The translations under genes were made by a program, and so were the position numbers. Positions 53,408-63,232 of a stretch of 64,000 nt of DNA are shown here, one piece after another (within the stretch, counting starts at the first letter, position 1; every line of letters starts with the position of its first letter). The stretch is from Alphaproteobacteria bacterium. GTDB lineage: Bacteria; Pseudomonadota; Alphaproteobacteria; Puniceispirillales; UBA1172. The notes beneath the pieces are model-generated. The model did not search any database, had not been told where the DNA came from, and worked only from the letters and a program-made list of their open reading frames with translations. The DNA is taken from assembly GCA_016778985.1 (NCBI GenBank), contig JADHOM010000002.1, positions 1 to 64,000 of the forward strand. The letters are read 5' to 3'.

Positions 53408-53710
53408 ATGATTATTCCACATCCATTGCTTGGCCCTCGTGATGCAGCAGAGTTTACCTATTTAGGTGACACCTCGCTATTGATGCGCCCTGATCCAAGC
53501 GCCGAAGCAAAGCCAGAAAAGCTAATGCAGGCATTTCATGATTATGTGCATTTGCGTGATAACCCCACAGGTGTGCATAAGGAGCTATGGTTTCATGAAC
53601 AAGGCGACCGATCATGGCTGGTTGTCACCCGCAACATCTCAACCCATGAAATCATTGCAGTTGAGCTAGCCAGTGACGTCAAAAAAGCATCGAAAGGAAA
53701 ATCCAAATGA
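53408..53710 (+). CDS. soxD: Sarcosine oxidase delta subunit, zinc site missing
   Basis: The 100-residue subunit aligns with SoxD by GPRDAAEF near the start, YVHLRDNPTG and the SW...NISTHEI end. The usual zinc ligands CPxCG and HxxxC are changed: HPLLG at residues 5-9 and H63-EQG-D67, so three of four ligands are lost, H63 alone kept. It may still fold without zinc or the complex may be altered. Located 11 bp after soxB, it overlaps soxA by 4 bp (ATGA). Confidence 0.85.
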   Translation: MIIPHPLLGPRDAAEFTYLGDTSLLMRPDPSAEAKPEKLMQAFHDYVHLRDNPTGVHKELWFHEQGDRSWLVVTRNISTHEIIAVELASDVKKASKGKSK

Positions 53711-56667
53711 GCCGTTCGATGCGTATAAAAGGCGGCGTGATTGATCGATCAGCACCGCTAACCTTCCAATTTAATAAGCATGAATATCATGGTTTTGCTG
53801 GTGATACGGTTGCCTCAGCCTTATTGGCTAATGATGTGCATCTAGTAGGTCGTTCCTTCAAATATCACCGGCCGCGAGGTATCTTTACGTCTGGGCCGGA
53901 AGAGCCAAACGCCTTGATGACCATTGGCCAGGGTGATGACGCTGATCCCAATACCCGCGCCACAGTAGCGGAGCTATATGACGATATGATTGTCAAAAGC
54001 CAGAACCATCTTGGCTCACTTAACTTTGACATTTTGGCCATCAATGACTGGCTATCGCCATTTTTAACTGCCGGGTTTTATTATAAAACATTCATGTGGC
54101 CTGCCGCATTTTGGGAAAAAGTCTATGAGCCTGTGATACGCAGAGCCGCTGGGCTAGGAGCTTTATCTGGTGCTGAGGACCCTAGCCAATATGATAAAGG
54201 CTATCGCCACGCCGATTTGTTGGTTATTGGCGCTGGTGTATCTGGTCTTCTATCAGCCGTGCTGGCAGGACGTGCTGGCTTGCGGGTTATCCTAGCTGAT
54301 GAAGATTTCCGTTTTGGCGGCAATGCCCTCGCCATGCAGGGTGAGATTGATGGTAAGCCATATCAGGTTTGGATTGACGATACGCTGGCCGAATTGGCGA
54401 GTATGCCGAATGTCACCTTAATGCCGCGAAGCACGGTATTTGGCGTTTATGATCACGGTATCTATGGCGTTTTAGAACGTCTGGGTGATCATCTGCCGCA
54501 AGCGGATAAGCCACCATATCGGCAAGTCATGTGGAAAGTCATGGCAAAACGCGCCATTCTAGCGTCAGGGGCGCTGGAACGGCCATTGGCTTTTGCTGAT
54601 AATGATCGCCCTGGTATTATGCTAGCCGGGGCAGTGCGCGAATATGCACATCGTTATGCCGTAGCTACAGGAAACCGTGTTGCTATCATGACAAATAATG
54701 ATAGCGGCATTGATACGGCGATTGATCTGACGGCAGCAGGCGTTAATGTTGCCGCTGTTATTGATAGTCGCCAATCCGCCGCCAGCCATCAGAACTTGCC
54801 TAAAGGGGTTCGTCTATTTGCGGGTGATGCTATTGCCAAAACCTCTGGCCGCAAGCGCATCTCATCTTTGCAACTAGAAAGCGGCGCAAAATTAGCTGTT
54901 GATTGTTTAGCAGTCTCAGGCGGCTGGTCACCGACGCTACATCTAACCTGTCATCATCGCGGCCGTCCCGTTTGGGATGATCAGATTTTCGGCTTTGTCC
55001 CCGGACACGACCTACCGCCCGGAATGATACTTGCGGGATCGGTCACCGGGGCTATGTCAACCAAAGCCTGCCTTGAGCAGGCCGTGACGGCAGTTAATTC
55101 CGCGCTCACAGATTTAGGCAAAAAAACCATATCGACCCCACCACTCAAAGCTGATGACAGCGCCTATGCGATATCACCGCTCTGGCAGATGGGCGATAAT
55201 CCTAAAGCGAGGAAGTTTATTGATTTGCAAAATGACGTTACCAGCAAGGATATTAAACTCGCGCATCAAGAAGGATATCGGTCGGTTGAACACCTTAAAC
55301 GCTATACCACAATGGGCATGGCAACTGATCAGGGCAAGACATCTAATGTGCTGGGGTTGGGGATTATGGCTGAACTCTCTGGCCAGACGATTGCCGAAAC
55401 GGGGACGACTATTTTTCGCCCACCATATACCCCTGTTCCTATTGGTGCTTTTGCTGGACGAAGCCGCGGCAAGCATTTTCGGCCAATACGGCTAACCCCA
55501 TCGCATCACTGGGCAGAACAGAATAATGCGACTTTTGTTGAGGCTGGCGCATGGCTCAGAGCGCAGTGGTTCACCCGTGAAGGAGAAAGCACTTGGCGGC
55601 AGTCTGTTGACCGTGAGGTCATGGCGACGCGGTCTTCGGTTGGCATATGTGATGTCTCAACGCTTGGCAAAATAGATATTCAGGGGCGTTATGCGACGGC
55701 ATTTGTAAATCTGGTCTATGCGAACGGGTTTGCCAAATTGCCTGTCGGCAAAACCCGATACGGGCTCATGCTGCGTGAAGATGGCTTTGTCATGGATGAT
55801 GGCACCACCGCCCGCTTGGCTGAAAATCATTATGTCATGACCACGACGACAGCTAATGCGGTGCTGGTTTACCGGCATTTGGAGTTTTGTCGGCAAGGGC
55901 TTTGGCCTGATCTGGATGTTCAGCTTATCTCAACGACCGAACAATATGCCCAATACGCCATTGCCGGCCCTAATGCGCGGCAATTATTGAGTATGATTAT
56001 TGATAATGGTGTTGATATTAGCGATGCCAGTTTCCCATTCATGGCGTGTGGAGAGATATCAATTTGTAATGGTATTTCAGCACGGTTATTCCGCATTTCA
56101 TTTTCAGGGGAGCTCGCCTATGAATTAGCTGTTCCTGCGCGTTATGGTGATGCGCTTATCCGTTTGCTGATGGATATTGGTCAGCCACTGGGCATCACCC
56201 CTTATGGCACTGAAGCGCTTGGCGTCATGCGAATTGAAAAAGGTCATCCGGCAGGTAATGAGCTTAATGGCCAGACCTCAGCGCATCATTTAGGGCTAGG
56301 TAAAATGCTTAACCCAAACAAGGACTTTATTGGCAAGATGATGGCGATGCGCCCTGAACTTTGTCGCGATGATGGCATACGCCTGGTTGGTTTAAAGCCG
56401 GTTGATTCAAGCCACACCATTAATGCTGGCTCTCATATTCTGCCGCTTGGCACGGCTAATGTTATTGCCCATGATCAAGGCTGGGTAAGCTCGGTGGCAT
56501 GGTCACCTATGCTTCAAACATCAATCGCTCTGGCCTTTGTTGAGTCTGGCAGTAGCCGCTATGGTGAGATTGTCCGCGCCGCTGATCCATTACGCGACAA
56601 AGATGTTGAGGTTGAGATTGTTAGTCCACATTTCTTTGATCCAGAAGGGAGACGGCTACATGCTTAA
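53707..56667 (+). CDS. soxA: Sarcosine oxidase alpha subunit
   Basis: The 986-residue subunit has a 2Fe-2S-like N-domain relative (FAGDTVASALLANDVHLVG, RSFKYHRPRGIFTSGPEE), an NAD-binding domain (VIGAGVSGLLSAVLAGRAG) and a C-terminal GCV_T folate-binding half (AIAGPNARQLL, ELAYELAVPARYGDALI, MRIEKGHPAGNELNGQ). It transfers the methyl carbon to tetrahydrofolate. Length is normal. Confidence 0.95.
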   Translation: MSRSMRIKGGVIDRSAPLTFQFNKHEYHGFAGDTVASALLANDVHLVGRSFKYHRPRGIFTSGPEEPNALMTIGQGDDADPNTRATVAELYDDMIVKSQNHLGSLNFDILAINDWLSPFLTAGFYYKTFMWPAAFWEKVYEPVIRRAAGLGALSGAEDPSQYDKGYRHADLLVIGAGVSGLLSAVLAGRAGLRVILADEDFRFGGNALAMQGEIDGKPYQVWIDDTLAELASMPNVTLMPRSTVFGVYDHGIYGVLERLGDHLPQADKPPYRQVMWKVMAKRAILASGALERPLAFADNDRPGIMLAGAVREYAHRYAVATGNRVAIMTNNDSGIDTAIDLTAAGVNVAAVIDSRQSAASHQNLPKGVRLFAGDAIAKTSGRKRISSLQLESGAKLAVDCLAVSGGWSPTLHLTCHHRGRPVWDDQIFGFVPGHDLPPGMILAGSVTGAMSTKACLEQAVTAVNSALTDLGKKTISTPPLKADDSAYAISPLWQMGDNPKARKFIDLQNDVTSKDIKLAHQEGYRSVEHLKRYTTMGMATDQGKTSNVLGLGIMAELSGQTIAETGTTIFRPPYTPVPIGAFAGRSRGKHFRPIRLTPSHHWAEQNNATFVEAGAWLRAQWFTREGESTWRQSVDREVMATRSSVGICDVSTLGKIDIQGRYATAFVNLVYANGFAKLPVGKTRYGLMLREDGFVMDDGTTARLAENHYVMTTTTANAVLVYRHLEFCRQGLWPDLDVQLISTTEQYAQYAIAGPNARQLLSMIIDNGVDISDASFPFMACGEISICNGISARLFRISFSGELAYELAVPARYGDALIRLLMDIGQPLGITPYGTEALGVMRIEKGHPAGNELNGQTSAHHLGLGKMLNPNKDFIGKMMAMRPELCRDDGIRLVGLKPVDSSHTINAGSHILPLGTANVIAHDQGWVSSVAWSPMLQTSIALAFVESGSSRYGEIVRAADPLRDKDVEVEIVSPHFFDPEGRRLHA

Positions 56668-57247
56668 TCCATTAACAGCGTCCTCGCCGCTTGCCGGATT
56701 CGCGCTTAAAGCAACAGCCAATGGCATGGATGCGGAATGCAGTGAGATAACCGATATGGCTATTATCTCCGTCAGCATGGCTGTCGGCGGCACGAAAAAA
56801 TTGGCACAAGCCATTAAAAGCCAATTTGGCATAGCCCTGCCAAAACCTGGCCAGCATGTTGCTATTAAGGATGGTATGATCCTCGCATCAGCCCGTGATC
56901 AGTTTTTTGTCTGTCAGAAAACAGCACCTGAAACTTTACTAAAGCAACTCAGCAAAGCCTGTTCGGGTGCCGCAACATTGACCGATCAAAGCGATGCTTG
57001 GGCTCAAATTGAGCTTTCTGGCACAGCCTGTTCGGCGATCATGGAACGGCTATGTCAGGTTGACACCAGCCTTAATACCTTTCCGGTCGGGTCAGTTGCC
57101 CGAACACCGATCGAGCATATGGGGGCGATTGTGGCTAGAATAAAACCTGCCGCTAAATCCGCTGATGCCTTTTTGATTATGACGCCCCGATCATCGGCGC
57201 ATGATATGGCGCATGCGCTAGCAAATACACCACCCTTTATTGGCTAA
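56660..57247 (+). CDS. soxG: Sarcosine oxidase gamma subunit
   Basis: The 195-residue SoxG lies over the last 8 bp of soxA (ATGCTTAA overlap) with GGGAG nine bases upstream. Family features are weak but the position, length and ends (MLNPLTASSPLAGF; PVGSVARTPIEHMG) fit SoxG, which helps fold or anchor the complex. It ends the soxBDAG operon. Confidence 0.9.
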   Translation: MLNPLTASSPLAGFALKATANGMDAECSEITDMAIISVSMAVGGTKKLAQAIKSQFGIALPKPGQHVAIKDGMILASARDQFFVCQKTAPETLLKQLSKACSGAATLTDQSDAWAQIELSGTACSAIMERLCQVDTSLNTFPVGSVARTPIEHMGAIVARIKPAAKSADAFLIMTPRSSAHDMAHALANTPPFIG

Positions 57248-57271
57248 ATATTTTGCCTATTGCGCTTAACT

Positions 57272-57850
57272 TTATTTAGCAAGCAGGCTTTCAATAGCTT
57301 TCCGTATTTTTGCCGATTCTGGCGCTGCTGTTGACGCAAACCAATTATCTAGCTCACCATCAGGATTAATCAGGAACTTATGAAAATTCCAGCGCGGCTG
57401 TCCGATAATACCGACCTTGCTTGATACCCATTTATAAAATGGATGGGCATCTTGGCCTTTCACCTGCTGCTTGCTTGTCATAGGGAAACTAATGTCAAAA
57501 TTGACCTCACAGAATGACTTAATCTCATCTTCTGCCGCCGGTTCTTGACTACCAAAATTATTACTCGGAACACCAAGCACAATCAGCCCGTCATCCTGAT
57601 ATTCACGCCAGATCGCCTCCAGCCCCTTATATTGACGCGTAAATCCACATCGTGAGGCAGTATTTACAACCAGAATAGCCTTGCCTTTAAAGTCCGATAA
57701 ATGGATTATGCCGCCATCAATAGCATCAAAGCTAAAACTATGAGCATTAACATGGGTCTGATTGGTATTATCATACATAGCAGCATGGCCAGAGCCACTA
57801 GCACCAGCCATAATCATTGCCGTCGATATTACCTGAACTAATCGCCGCAT
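57272..57850 (-). CDS. Glutathione peroxidase (Cys type), exported
   Basis: Reduces hydroperoxides. The 192-residue protein has a signal peptide-like start (LVQVISTAMIMAGASGSGHA) and a Cys active site C68 in NTASRCGFT with the Gln (NNFGSQEP) and Trp (PRWNFHKFL) partners of the family; cysteine, not selenocysteine. Likely periplasmic. Convergent with soxG. Confidence 0.92.
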   Translation of the reverse strand: MRRLVQVISTAMIMAGASGSGHAAMYDNTNQTHVNAHSFSFDAIDGGIIHLSDFKGKAILVVNTASRCGFTRQYKGLEAIWREYQDDGLIVLGVPSNNFGSQEPAAEDEIKSFCEVNFDISFPMTSKQQVKGQDAHPFYKWVSSKVGIIGQPRWNFHKFLINPDGELDNWFASTAAPESAKIRKAIESLLAK

Positions 57851-57879
57851 CAGCTTCTCTCAATAAATGACTATGGTAT

Positions 57880-58557
57880 TTATTTAGCTTTGGCGTCCAT
57901 GTTTTCAAGCGGCCAGCCTAATTGCTTTGCTGCCATAGATAGATTATCAGCGATGAGGACAGCATGTTGCCGCGTGAAGTCATTTGCTGGCATGAGATCA
58001 GGAATGTGAACAACTGCTATGCCTGCGGTATGCGCGGCTTCTATTCCTTGATACGAATCTTCAAAGGCTAGGGCGTGGCGCGGCGGACAAGCAATTGCAT
58101 CAGCCGCCTTAATATATAAATCAGGGGCAGGCTTACCATAATGCACTTGGTCACCGCCAATGACCGCATCCATAAACCCATAAAGACCGGCGCGTTCAAG
58201 CAACTCCTCGGCTTTTGCAGTTTGCGTTGACGTTGCCACCGCCATCGGCAGGCTGACTGATTTTAGCCATTGGCAAAGCATTCGCGCATGCGGTTTTAAC
58301 GGAACATGATAACGAAGTTGATCAAGAAACAGATCACGCCAGTCTTTTTCAAATCGCTGAATGTCAATGTGGGTGGGCAGTAAATCGGCAAAAATAGCCC
58401 GCTGTTCGGTCTGATTTCGGCCAATAAGCTGATGATATTGCCCTGCTAAATGATCCGCCTGATAACTAAAACAGGTATCCTGAAACGTCGCCATTGATAC
58501 CTTTTCCGTATCAATTAACAAACCATCCATATCAAAAATGACTGCTTGTGGAAGCAT
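57880..58557 (-). CDS. HAD-superfamily phosphatase (beta-phosphoglucomutase/GPH-like)
   Basis: The 225-residue HAD protein has AVIFDMDGLLIDTE (D9, D11), LPMAVATSTQT, GGDQVHYGKPAPDLYI and FEDSYQGIEAAHTAG. The cap is of the C1 type, so a phosphosugar or similar is likely. The ATG at 58557 starts at the conserved HAD strand; an upstream ATG (58638) would add 27 non-conserved residues. Divergent from the amidase gene. Confidence 0.9.
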   Translation of the reverse strand: MLPQAVIFDMDGLLIDTEKVSMATFQDTCFSYQADHLAGQYHQLIGRNQTEQRAIFADLLPTHIDIQRFEKDWRDLFLDQLRYHVPLKPHARMLCQWLKSVSLPMAVATSTQTAKAEELLERAGLYGFMDAVIGGDQVHYGKPAPDLYIKAADAIACPPRHALAFEDSYQGIEAAHTAGIAVVHIPDLMPANDFTRQHAVLIADNLSMAAKQLGWPLENMDAKAK

Positions 58558-58643
58558 GATTGCCAATACCTTTAAGGGATAGGATTGCGAAAGACCCTGA
58601 TCATAGGATATGATTTCCTCAGTTGCAATAAAGGGCAATCATT

Positions 58644-59048
58644 ATGCTTAATGCTGACGATATTCGTTATCTTGTTGTCCATTGTTCAGATACTGAAGAT
58701 GATCTGACAGCGGCCAATATTCATGCCATGCATTTGGGCTTTGGCTGGCATGGTATTGGCTATCATGCGGTGATTATTAAGGATGGCACTATTGAGCAAG
58801 GCCGCCCACCATATTGGGCAGGCGCGCATGTCTATGGTCATAACACCGAAAGCTTAGGTGTATGCCTGATCGGGCGACATGACTTTACGAGCGAACAGAT
58901 GGATGCTCTCGACACTCTGCTTCGTGAATGGAAGGCGCGTTATCCAAACGCGCAAATCTGCGGCCATTGCGATTTTCCTGAAACAGAGAAAACCTGCCCT
59001 AATTTTGATGTTGCGACATGGTGCAAAAGTAGGGGCATTAAAGCATGA
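58644..59048 (+). CDS. T7-lysozyme-like N-acetylmuramoyl-L-alanine amidase, cytosolic
   Basis: The 134-residue Amidase_2 protein matches phage T7 lysozyme layout: zinc ligands H13 (VVHCSD), H108 (GHCDFP) and C118 (EKTCPNFD), with Y40 and K116 in catalytic places. No signal peptide, so it should cut imported muropeptides, as AmpD does. It overlaps the NlpC/P60 gene by 4 bp and lies next to AmpG-, MurQ- and AnmK-like genes, which supports muropeptide recycling. Confidence 0.9.
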   Translation: MLNADDIRYLVVHCSDTEDDLTAANIHAMHLGFGWHGIGYHAVIIKDGTIEQGRPPYWAGAHVYGHNTESLGVCLIGRHDFTSEQMDALDTLLREWKARYPNAQICGHCDFPETEKTCPNFDVATWCKSRGIKA

Positions 59049-59824
59049 GAGCTGTTAGCACAATTAAGCAAATCATCTCAGCGTCAGCGCCTATGCGCAG
59101 CAAAGCTGATCCTTTAAGCGGCTGTGAGACCGATGCCTTATTTGGCGAAGATGTGATGATTTGTGATGATAGCCAACCTGATTGGGTGCTTATCCGGCTA
59201 GAAACGGATCAATATCTGGCATGGGTTGAACGCCAGCATTTGGGCGACCTGCCCGAACCAACACACCATATTTGCACGATGCGCGCCCTGATCACTCGTG
59301 GTCAGGATATCAAGACACCAACGCTAGGATATTTGCCGCTTGCCGCCCGTGTTCATGTCATTGAACAAAACCACCGAGTTGCTCAGATTTCGCTTGGCCA
59401 AGGCGCGACCGGCTATGTCCCTTCCGACCATATTCGGCCATGTGATGAATATTGTGATGATTGGGTAGCGACAGCAGAACAGCTGATCGGCGTACCTTAT
59501 CAGTGGGGCGGGCGCGATAGCATCGGGCTAGATTGTTCTGCCCTAGTTCAACTTGCCATGGCCAGTGGCGGCATGCCAAGCCCGCGCAATAGTGGTGATC
59601 AGGAAAAAACCCTTGGTAGTAGTTTATCATCACTGACTGAGCTTAGCCGCGGTGATCTGGTATTTTGGCGTGGGCATGTTGGCATCATGCAGGATAATAG
59701 CCAATTGCTGCATGCTAATGCTTGGCACAATATGGTTAAAAGTGAGCCACTGGCAGAAGCCATCAGCCGCATTAATGCCAATAATGGCGGTGACGTGACA
59801 CGATTAGCCAGGCTACGCCAATAA
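59045..59824 (+). CDS. NlpC/P60 cysteine peptidase with SH3-like domains, cytosolic
   Basis: The 259-residue protein has SH3b-like parts (about 15-130), then an NlpC/P60 domain with catalytic C164 (GLDCSALVQ), H211 (WRGHVGIM) and H223 (LLHANAWH). No signal peptide is seen. In Bacillus the related YkfC cleaves L-Ala-gamma-D-Glu-mDAP stem peptides; a similar role on imported peptides is likely here. 4-bp overlap with the amidase gene. Confidence 0.92.
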   Translation: MRAVSTIKQIISASAPMRSKADPLSGCETDALFGEDVMICDDSQPDWVLIRLETDQYLAWVERQHLGDLPEPTHHICTMRALITRGQDIKTPTLGYLPLAARVHVIEQNHRVAQISLGQGATGYVPSDHIRPCDEYCDDWVATAEQLIGVPYQWGGRDSIGLDCSALVQLAMASGGMPSPRNSGDQEKTLGSSLSSLTELSRGDLVFWRGHVGIMQDNSQLLHANAWHNMVKSEPLAEAISRINANNGGDVTRLARLRQ

Positions 59825-59877
59825 AAAGATGCTTTAATAACAAGAGTGCGCCAATAAGAGGGTTCACCCATGAATTA

Positions 59878-61227
59878 TTAGGCTTGGGTTTGGGTTTGGG
59901 ATTCGGTTTTTGTCCTTGCACCAACCTCACGCCTTAATAAAATCAACAATAATAATGACGGGATTACCATTAACGCTGTGATGATAAAAAATATTCCCCA
60001 ATCACCGTTAAGGCTGTCCACCATCCATCCTGATGATGCGGATAATAGGGTTTTGCCGCCTGTACCGATTGAGGCAAGCAAGGCATATTGCGTGGCGGTA
60101 TAGCGGCGATCCACCAGCAGCGAGATAAAGGTTACAAAGGCAACCGTCGCAAATGCCGCCGCCAGATCGTCCAGTATAACGGCCAGCGCAAACAGCCAAT
60201 CAACTTTGCCAACCCAGTAGAGCAGGCTGAACATGATATTGGTGCTAGCCATAGCTATGCCGGCGATAAACAAGGCCTTTACGGTGCCTAAGCGCATGGC
60301 AAACCAGCCGCCGATTAAGGTAAACACAATGGTCACAACCCATCCAAGACCTTTGGAATAGATGCCAATTTCAGACTTGCTAAAGCCAATCTCTCGATAG
60401 AAAACAATAGACATTTTGCCCATAAACGCCTCACCAATCTTAAACAGAAAGACAAAGCCAAGAATGGCAAGACCAATACGAACACCATTATTACGGAAAA
60501 ATGATACCAGTGGGTCAATCACGGTTTCCATTAGCCAAGATATCAGCATGGCCAGCGAAAAGTGCTGTTTACTGGCATTAGCTGAAATCAGGCGTTGTTG
60601 CTCAGGTATCAGCAATAGACATAAGTTCATCGCCCCAATCATCACCAGAACAGAAATAAATGTGTATTGCCAATAATTCTGAACGCCCATCGCCTGAATG
60701 TAATCAGCGATAAAAAATGTCACCATGCCGCCGAGCTTAAATCCGCTCCACCAGCCAATGACAGACATCGCTGCCCCGGCTGCCATCACCTGACGTTCAT
60801 CTTGCCCCGCTTGTTCTATACGCAGCGCATCAATCACAATATCCTGTGAGGCGGATGCAATAGCAATGATCAGCCCAAAGCCAACCACCCAGATCAAATG
60901 TTCAGTAGCATCTAGCTGTATCCAGACAAGCAATGAAGCAAAAATACATATCTGGAATAAAATAATCCATGCTTTGCGGTGGCCAATCTTGCGGCTTAGC
61001 CACGGCAAAGACAGGCGGTCAATTAATGGCGCCCAGAGAAAATTAAACGCATAGACACCAAAAATAAGGCCCGCAAAGCCGACTGTTGTGCGGCTCAATC
61101 CGTCCTCCTTTAACCACAAGGTCAAGGCGCTGCCAATCAGCACCCAAGGAAAGCCGCTCATCATACCAAGCAGAAAAATGCGTATCATCCGCCGATCAAG
61201 ATAGCCATTAAAATAAGATGCCAGCAT
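59878..61227 (-). CDS. AmpG-like muropeptide permease (MFS)
   Basis: The 449-residue MFS protein has about 12-14 helices and starts with RIFLLGMMSGFPWVLIGSALTLWLK, the AmpG pattern, then FLWAPLIDRL and SASQDIVIDALRIEQ. It should import anhydro-muropeptides from the periplasm. The C-terminal tail is Thr/Gln-rich from a hexamer repeat. It is 16 bp downstream of murQ, in the same direction. Confidence 0.9.
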   Translation of the reverse strand: MLASYFNGYLDRRMIRIFLLGMMSGFPWVLIGSALTLWLKEDGLSRTTVGFAGLIFGVYAFNFLWAPLIDRLSLPWLSRKIGHRKAWIILFQICIFASLLVWIQLDATEHLIWVVGFGLIIAIASASQDIVIDALRIEQAGQDERQVMAAGAAMSVIGWWSGFKLGGMVTFFIADYIQAMGVQNYWQYTFISVLVMIGAMNLCLLLIPEQQRLISANASKQHFSLAMLISWLMETVIDPLVSFFRNNGVRIGLAILGFVFLFKIGEAFMGKMSIVFYREIGFSKSEIGIYSKGLGWVVTIVFTLIGGWFAMRLGTVKALFIAGIAMASTNIMFSLLYWVGKVDWLFALAVILDDLAAAFATVAFVTFISLLVDRRYTATQYALLASIGTGGKTLLSASSGWMVDSLNGDWGIFFIITALMVIPSLLLLILLRREVGARTKTESQTQTQA

Positions 61228-61243
61228 GGGGTTACCCTATCCT

Positions 61244-62020
61244 CTAACTGTTTTTATCAGAATGATGATTAGCCATGCTAGACAGATAGCTATCCATCTG
61301 CGCTTTACGGCGAACCAGTTTTGCATTTGTCGGCTGCATTGCCACCATCAGCCCATGTTTAATCCGCCCAAGACGCGCCATCACCAATGTTGACATGGTA
61401 TTCAAACAGATTTTCTGTGCCGTCCCTGCCTTCAATCGGGTTGAGCCAGCCAGTGCCTCACCACCCGTGTCAAGCAAGATTGAATATTCCGCCACCGAGA
61501 GCAGTGGCATTGCCCGATTATTGGCGATACCTATGGTCAAGGCACCCATTTGCCTGGCGGCAGCAAGCACAGCAATTGTAAAATCTGTGGTACCGCTGGC
61601 GGCTAGACCAATGACGACATCTTGCTCATTAATTGCTGCCAATGCCACCGCCTTTTGTCCAGCCTCCGCCTCATCCTCAGCACCTTCAACAGATTGCATC
61701 AGCGCCTCCATACCGCCAGCAATAATATAATCCAGACGGTCTTGCGGCCAGTTAAATGTTGGCGTCAATTCGACACCATCTTGGACGCCGATACGCGCTG
61801 ATGTTCCTGCCCCTGTATAGATAATGCGCCCTGTTGATGATAATTTTAGCCGTTCTGCCATCGCCGCAATGGCATCATCTAAGGATGAGCTAGCGGCTTT
61901 TAAGGCGCTAATCGCACCAGCTTGATTATCGAGCATGACGGCAATAGCATCAGCGTTATTAAGCTGGTCTAGCCATTGTGTGGCATCAGGATAATCCTCT
62001 GTAGAAACGGGTGATGTCAT
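61244..62020 (-). CDS. murQ: N-acetylmuramic acid 6-phosphate etherase, short form
   Basis: Cleaves the lactyl ether of MurNAc-6-P to GlcNAc-6-P. The 258-residue protein has the SIS fold with GAGTSARIGVQDGVE (catalytic Glu) and SVEGAEDEAEAGQ (second Glu), and STRLKAGTAQKICLNTMST near the end. It is about 40 residues shorter than the E. coli enzyme at the C-terminus, lacking the small helical tail domain. Divergent from anmK by 62 bp. Confidence 0.92.
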   Translation of the reverse strand: MTSPVSTEDYPDATQWLDQLNNADAIAVMLDNQAGAISALKAASSSLDDAIAAMAERLKLSSTGRIIYTGAGTSARIGVQDGVELTPTFNWPQDRLDYIIAGGMEALMQSVEGAEDEAEAGQKAVALAAINEQDVVIGLAASGTTDFTIAVLAAARQMGALTIGIANNRAMPLLSVAEYSILLDTGGEALAGSTRLKAGTAQKICLNTMSTLVMARLGRIKHGLMVAMQPTNAKLVRRKAQMDSYLSSMANHHSDKNS

Positions 62021-62082
62021 TATGATATTCTGACAGAATTATGATATTGCAACAAGTCAAATAACAGAGGACAGAGCCAATC

Positions 62083-63210
62083 ATGAAGCCATTATTGCCT
62101 GTCATTGGACTAATGTCCGGGACTAGTATCGATGCAGTTGATGCTGCCCTGATTATGACAAATGGTGAGACGTTTACGCGCACAGGAATAACCGCTAGCC
62201 TGCCTTGGCCAGATGATTTGCGGGCGCGGATTTTTGATATTGTTGATCACCCTTCCCGCCTTGATGACAGCGATCTTATTAAGGCGATTGACATTGATAT
62301 CGCTGATCACCACGGGCTTGCGGTTGCCGCTATTTATGATCAAATGAACATCTCCGCCGCCTTAATCGGGTTTCATGGCCAGACAGTTTACCATAAGCCT
62401 GAACATGGATATTCCGTGCAGTTAGGGTCAGGTGCACGGTTAGCTCAGCATGCAGGCTGTCCTGTGATTTATCAATTTCGGCAAAATGATTTGCACTATG
62501 GAGGTCAAGGCGCCCCGATAGCACCTGTTTTTCATGCCGCTATTTTGCAAGAGGCGCAGATAAAACCGCCAGCCGCGATCATTAATATTGGCGGCATTGC
62601 CAATATCACCGCTACTGCCAATAACCGGCTGATCAGCATGGATACAGGCCCCGGCAATGCGATGATGGATCGGATGATGCAAAAGCGCCAAAATCAGCCT
62701 TTTGATACGAATGGCCAGCTAGCGGCATCTGGTGTGAGTGATAATGCCTATATTGAGGCTGTATTATCTCATGACTGGTTTAATCAGCCACCACCCAAAT
62801 CACTTGATCGGCTGACCACTGAACAAATGCTAATCTCTGGCAGGCTTGGAACATGGCTTAATGCCATGCCGCTTGCACATGCTATGGCGAGTTTGGCAGA
62901 GATTACGGCGCGGTCTATTCAACTGGCCTGCCAGCATCTGCCAGAAATGCCTGAAACCGTAATCCTTGCCGGTGGCGGTGCCCGTAATAGCCATCTGGTC
63001 AGCCGCATCAGGCATCATATGAATAGCACAACCGATCATGCTATTGCTGTTAATATAATGGATGATCATCATATGGATGGTGATTTTATTGAGGCTGAGT
63101 TAATGGCCTACCTTGCCGCCCGTCACCACAATAAACTACCGATCACCTTTCCTGATACAACTGGCATAGATCAGCCGCGTGGCGGCGGTATCCGATGTGA
63201 CCCTATGTGA
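62083..63210 (+). CDS. anmK: Anhydro-N-acetylmuramic acid kinase
   Basis: Opens and phosphorylates 1,6-anhydroMurNAc to MurNAc-6-P, the substrate of MurQ. The 375-residue protein has GLMSGTSIDAVDAAL, GFHGQTVYHKPE, NIGGIANIT, MDTGPGNAMMD and LAGGGARN, all family motifs in order. Confidence 0.96.
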   Translation: MKPLLPVIGLMSGTSIDAVDAALIMTNGETFTRTGITASLPWPDDLRARIFDIVDHPSRLDDSDLIKAIDIDIADHHGLAVAAIYDQMNISAALIGFHGQTVYHKPEHGYSVQLGSGARLAQHAGCPVIYQFRQNDLHYGGQGAPIAPVFHAAILQEAQIKPPAAIINIGGIANITATANNRLISMDTGPGNAMMDRMMQKRQNQPFDTNGQLAASGVSDNAYIEAVLSHDWFNQPPPKSLDRLTTEQMLISGRLGTWLNAMPLAHAMASLAEITARSIQLACQHLPEMPETVILAGGGARNSHLVSRIRHHMNSTTDHAIAVNIMDDHHMDGDFIEAELMAYLAARHHNKLPITFPDTTGIDQPRGGGIRCDPM

Positions 63211-63232
63211 AATTTATCTTCAGGCAAATAGG

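Noticed and set aside
57272-57850. Selenoprotein glutathione peroxidase
   Set aside because: The active-site codon is a Cys codon, not TGA.
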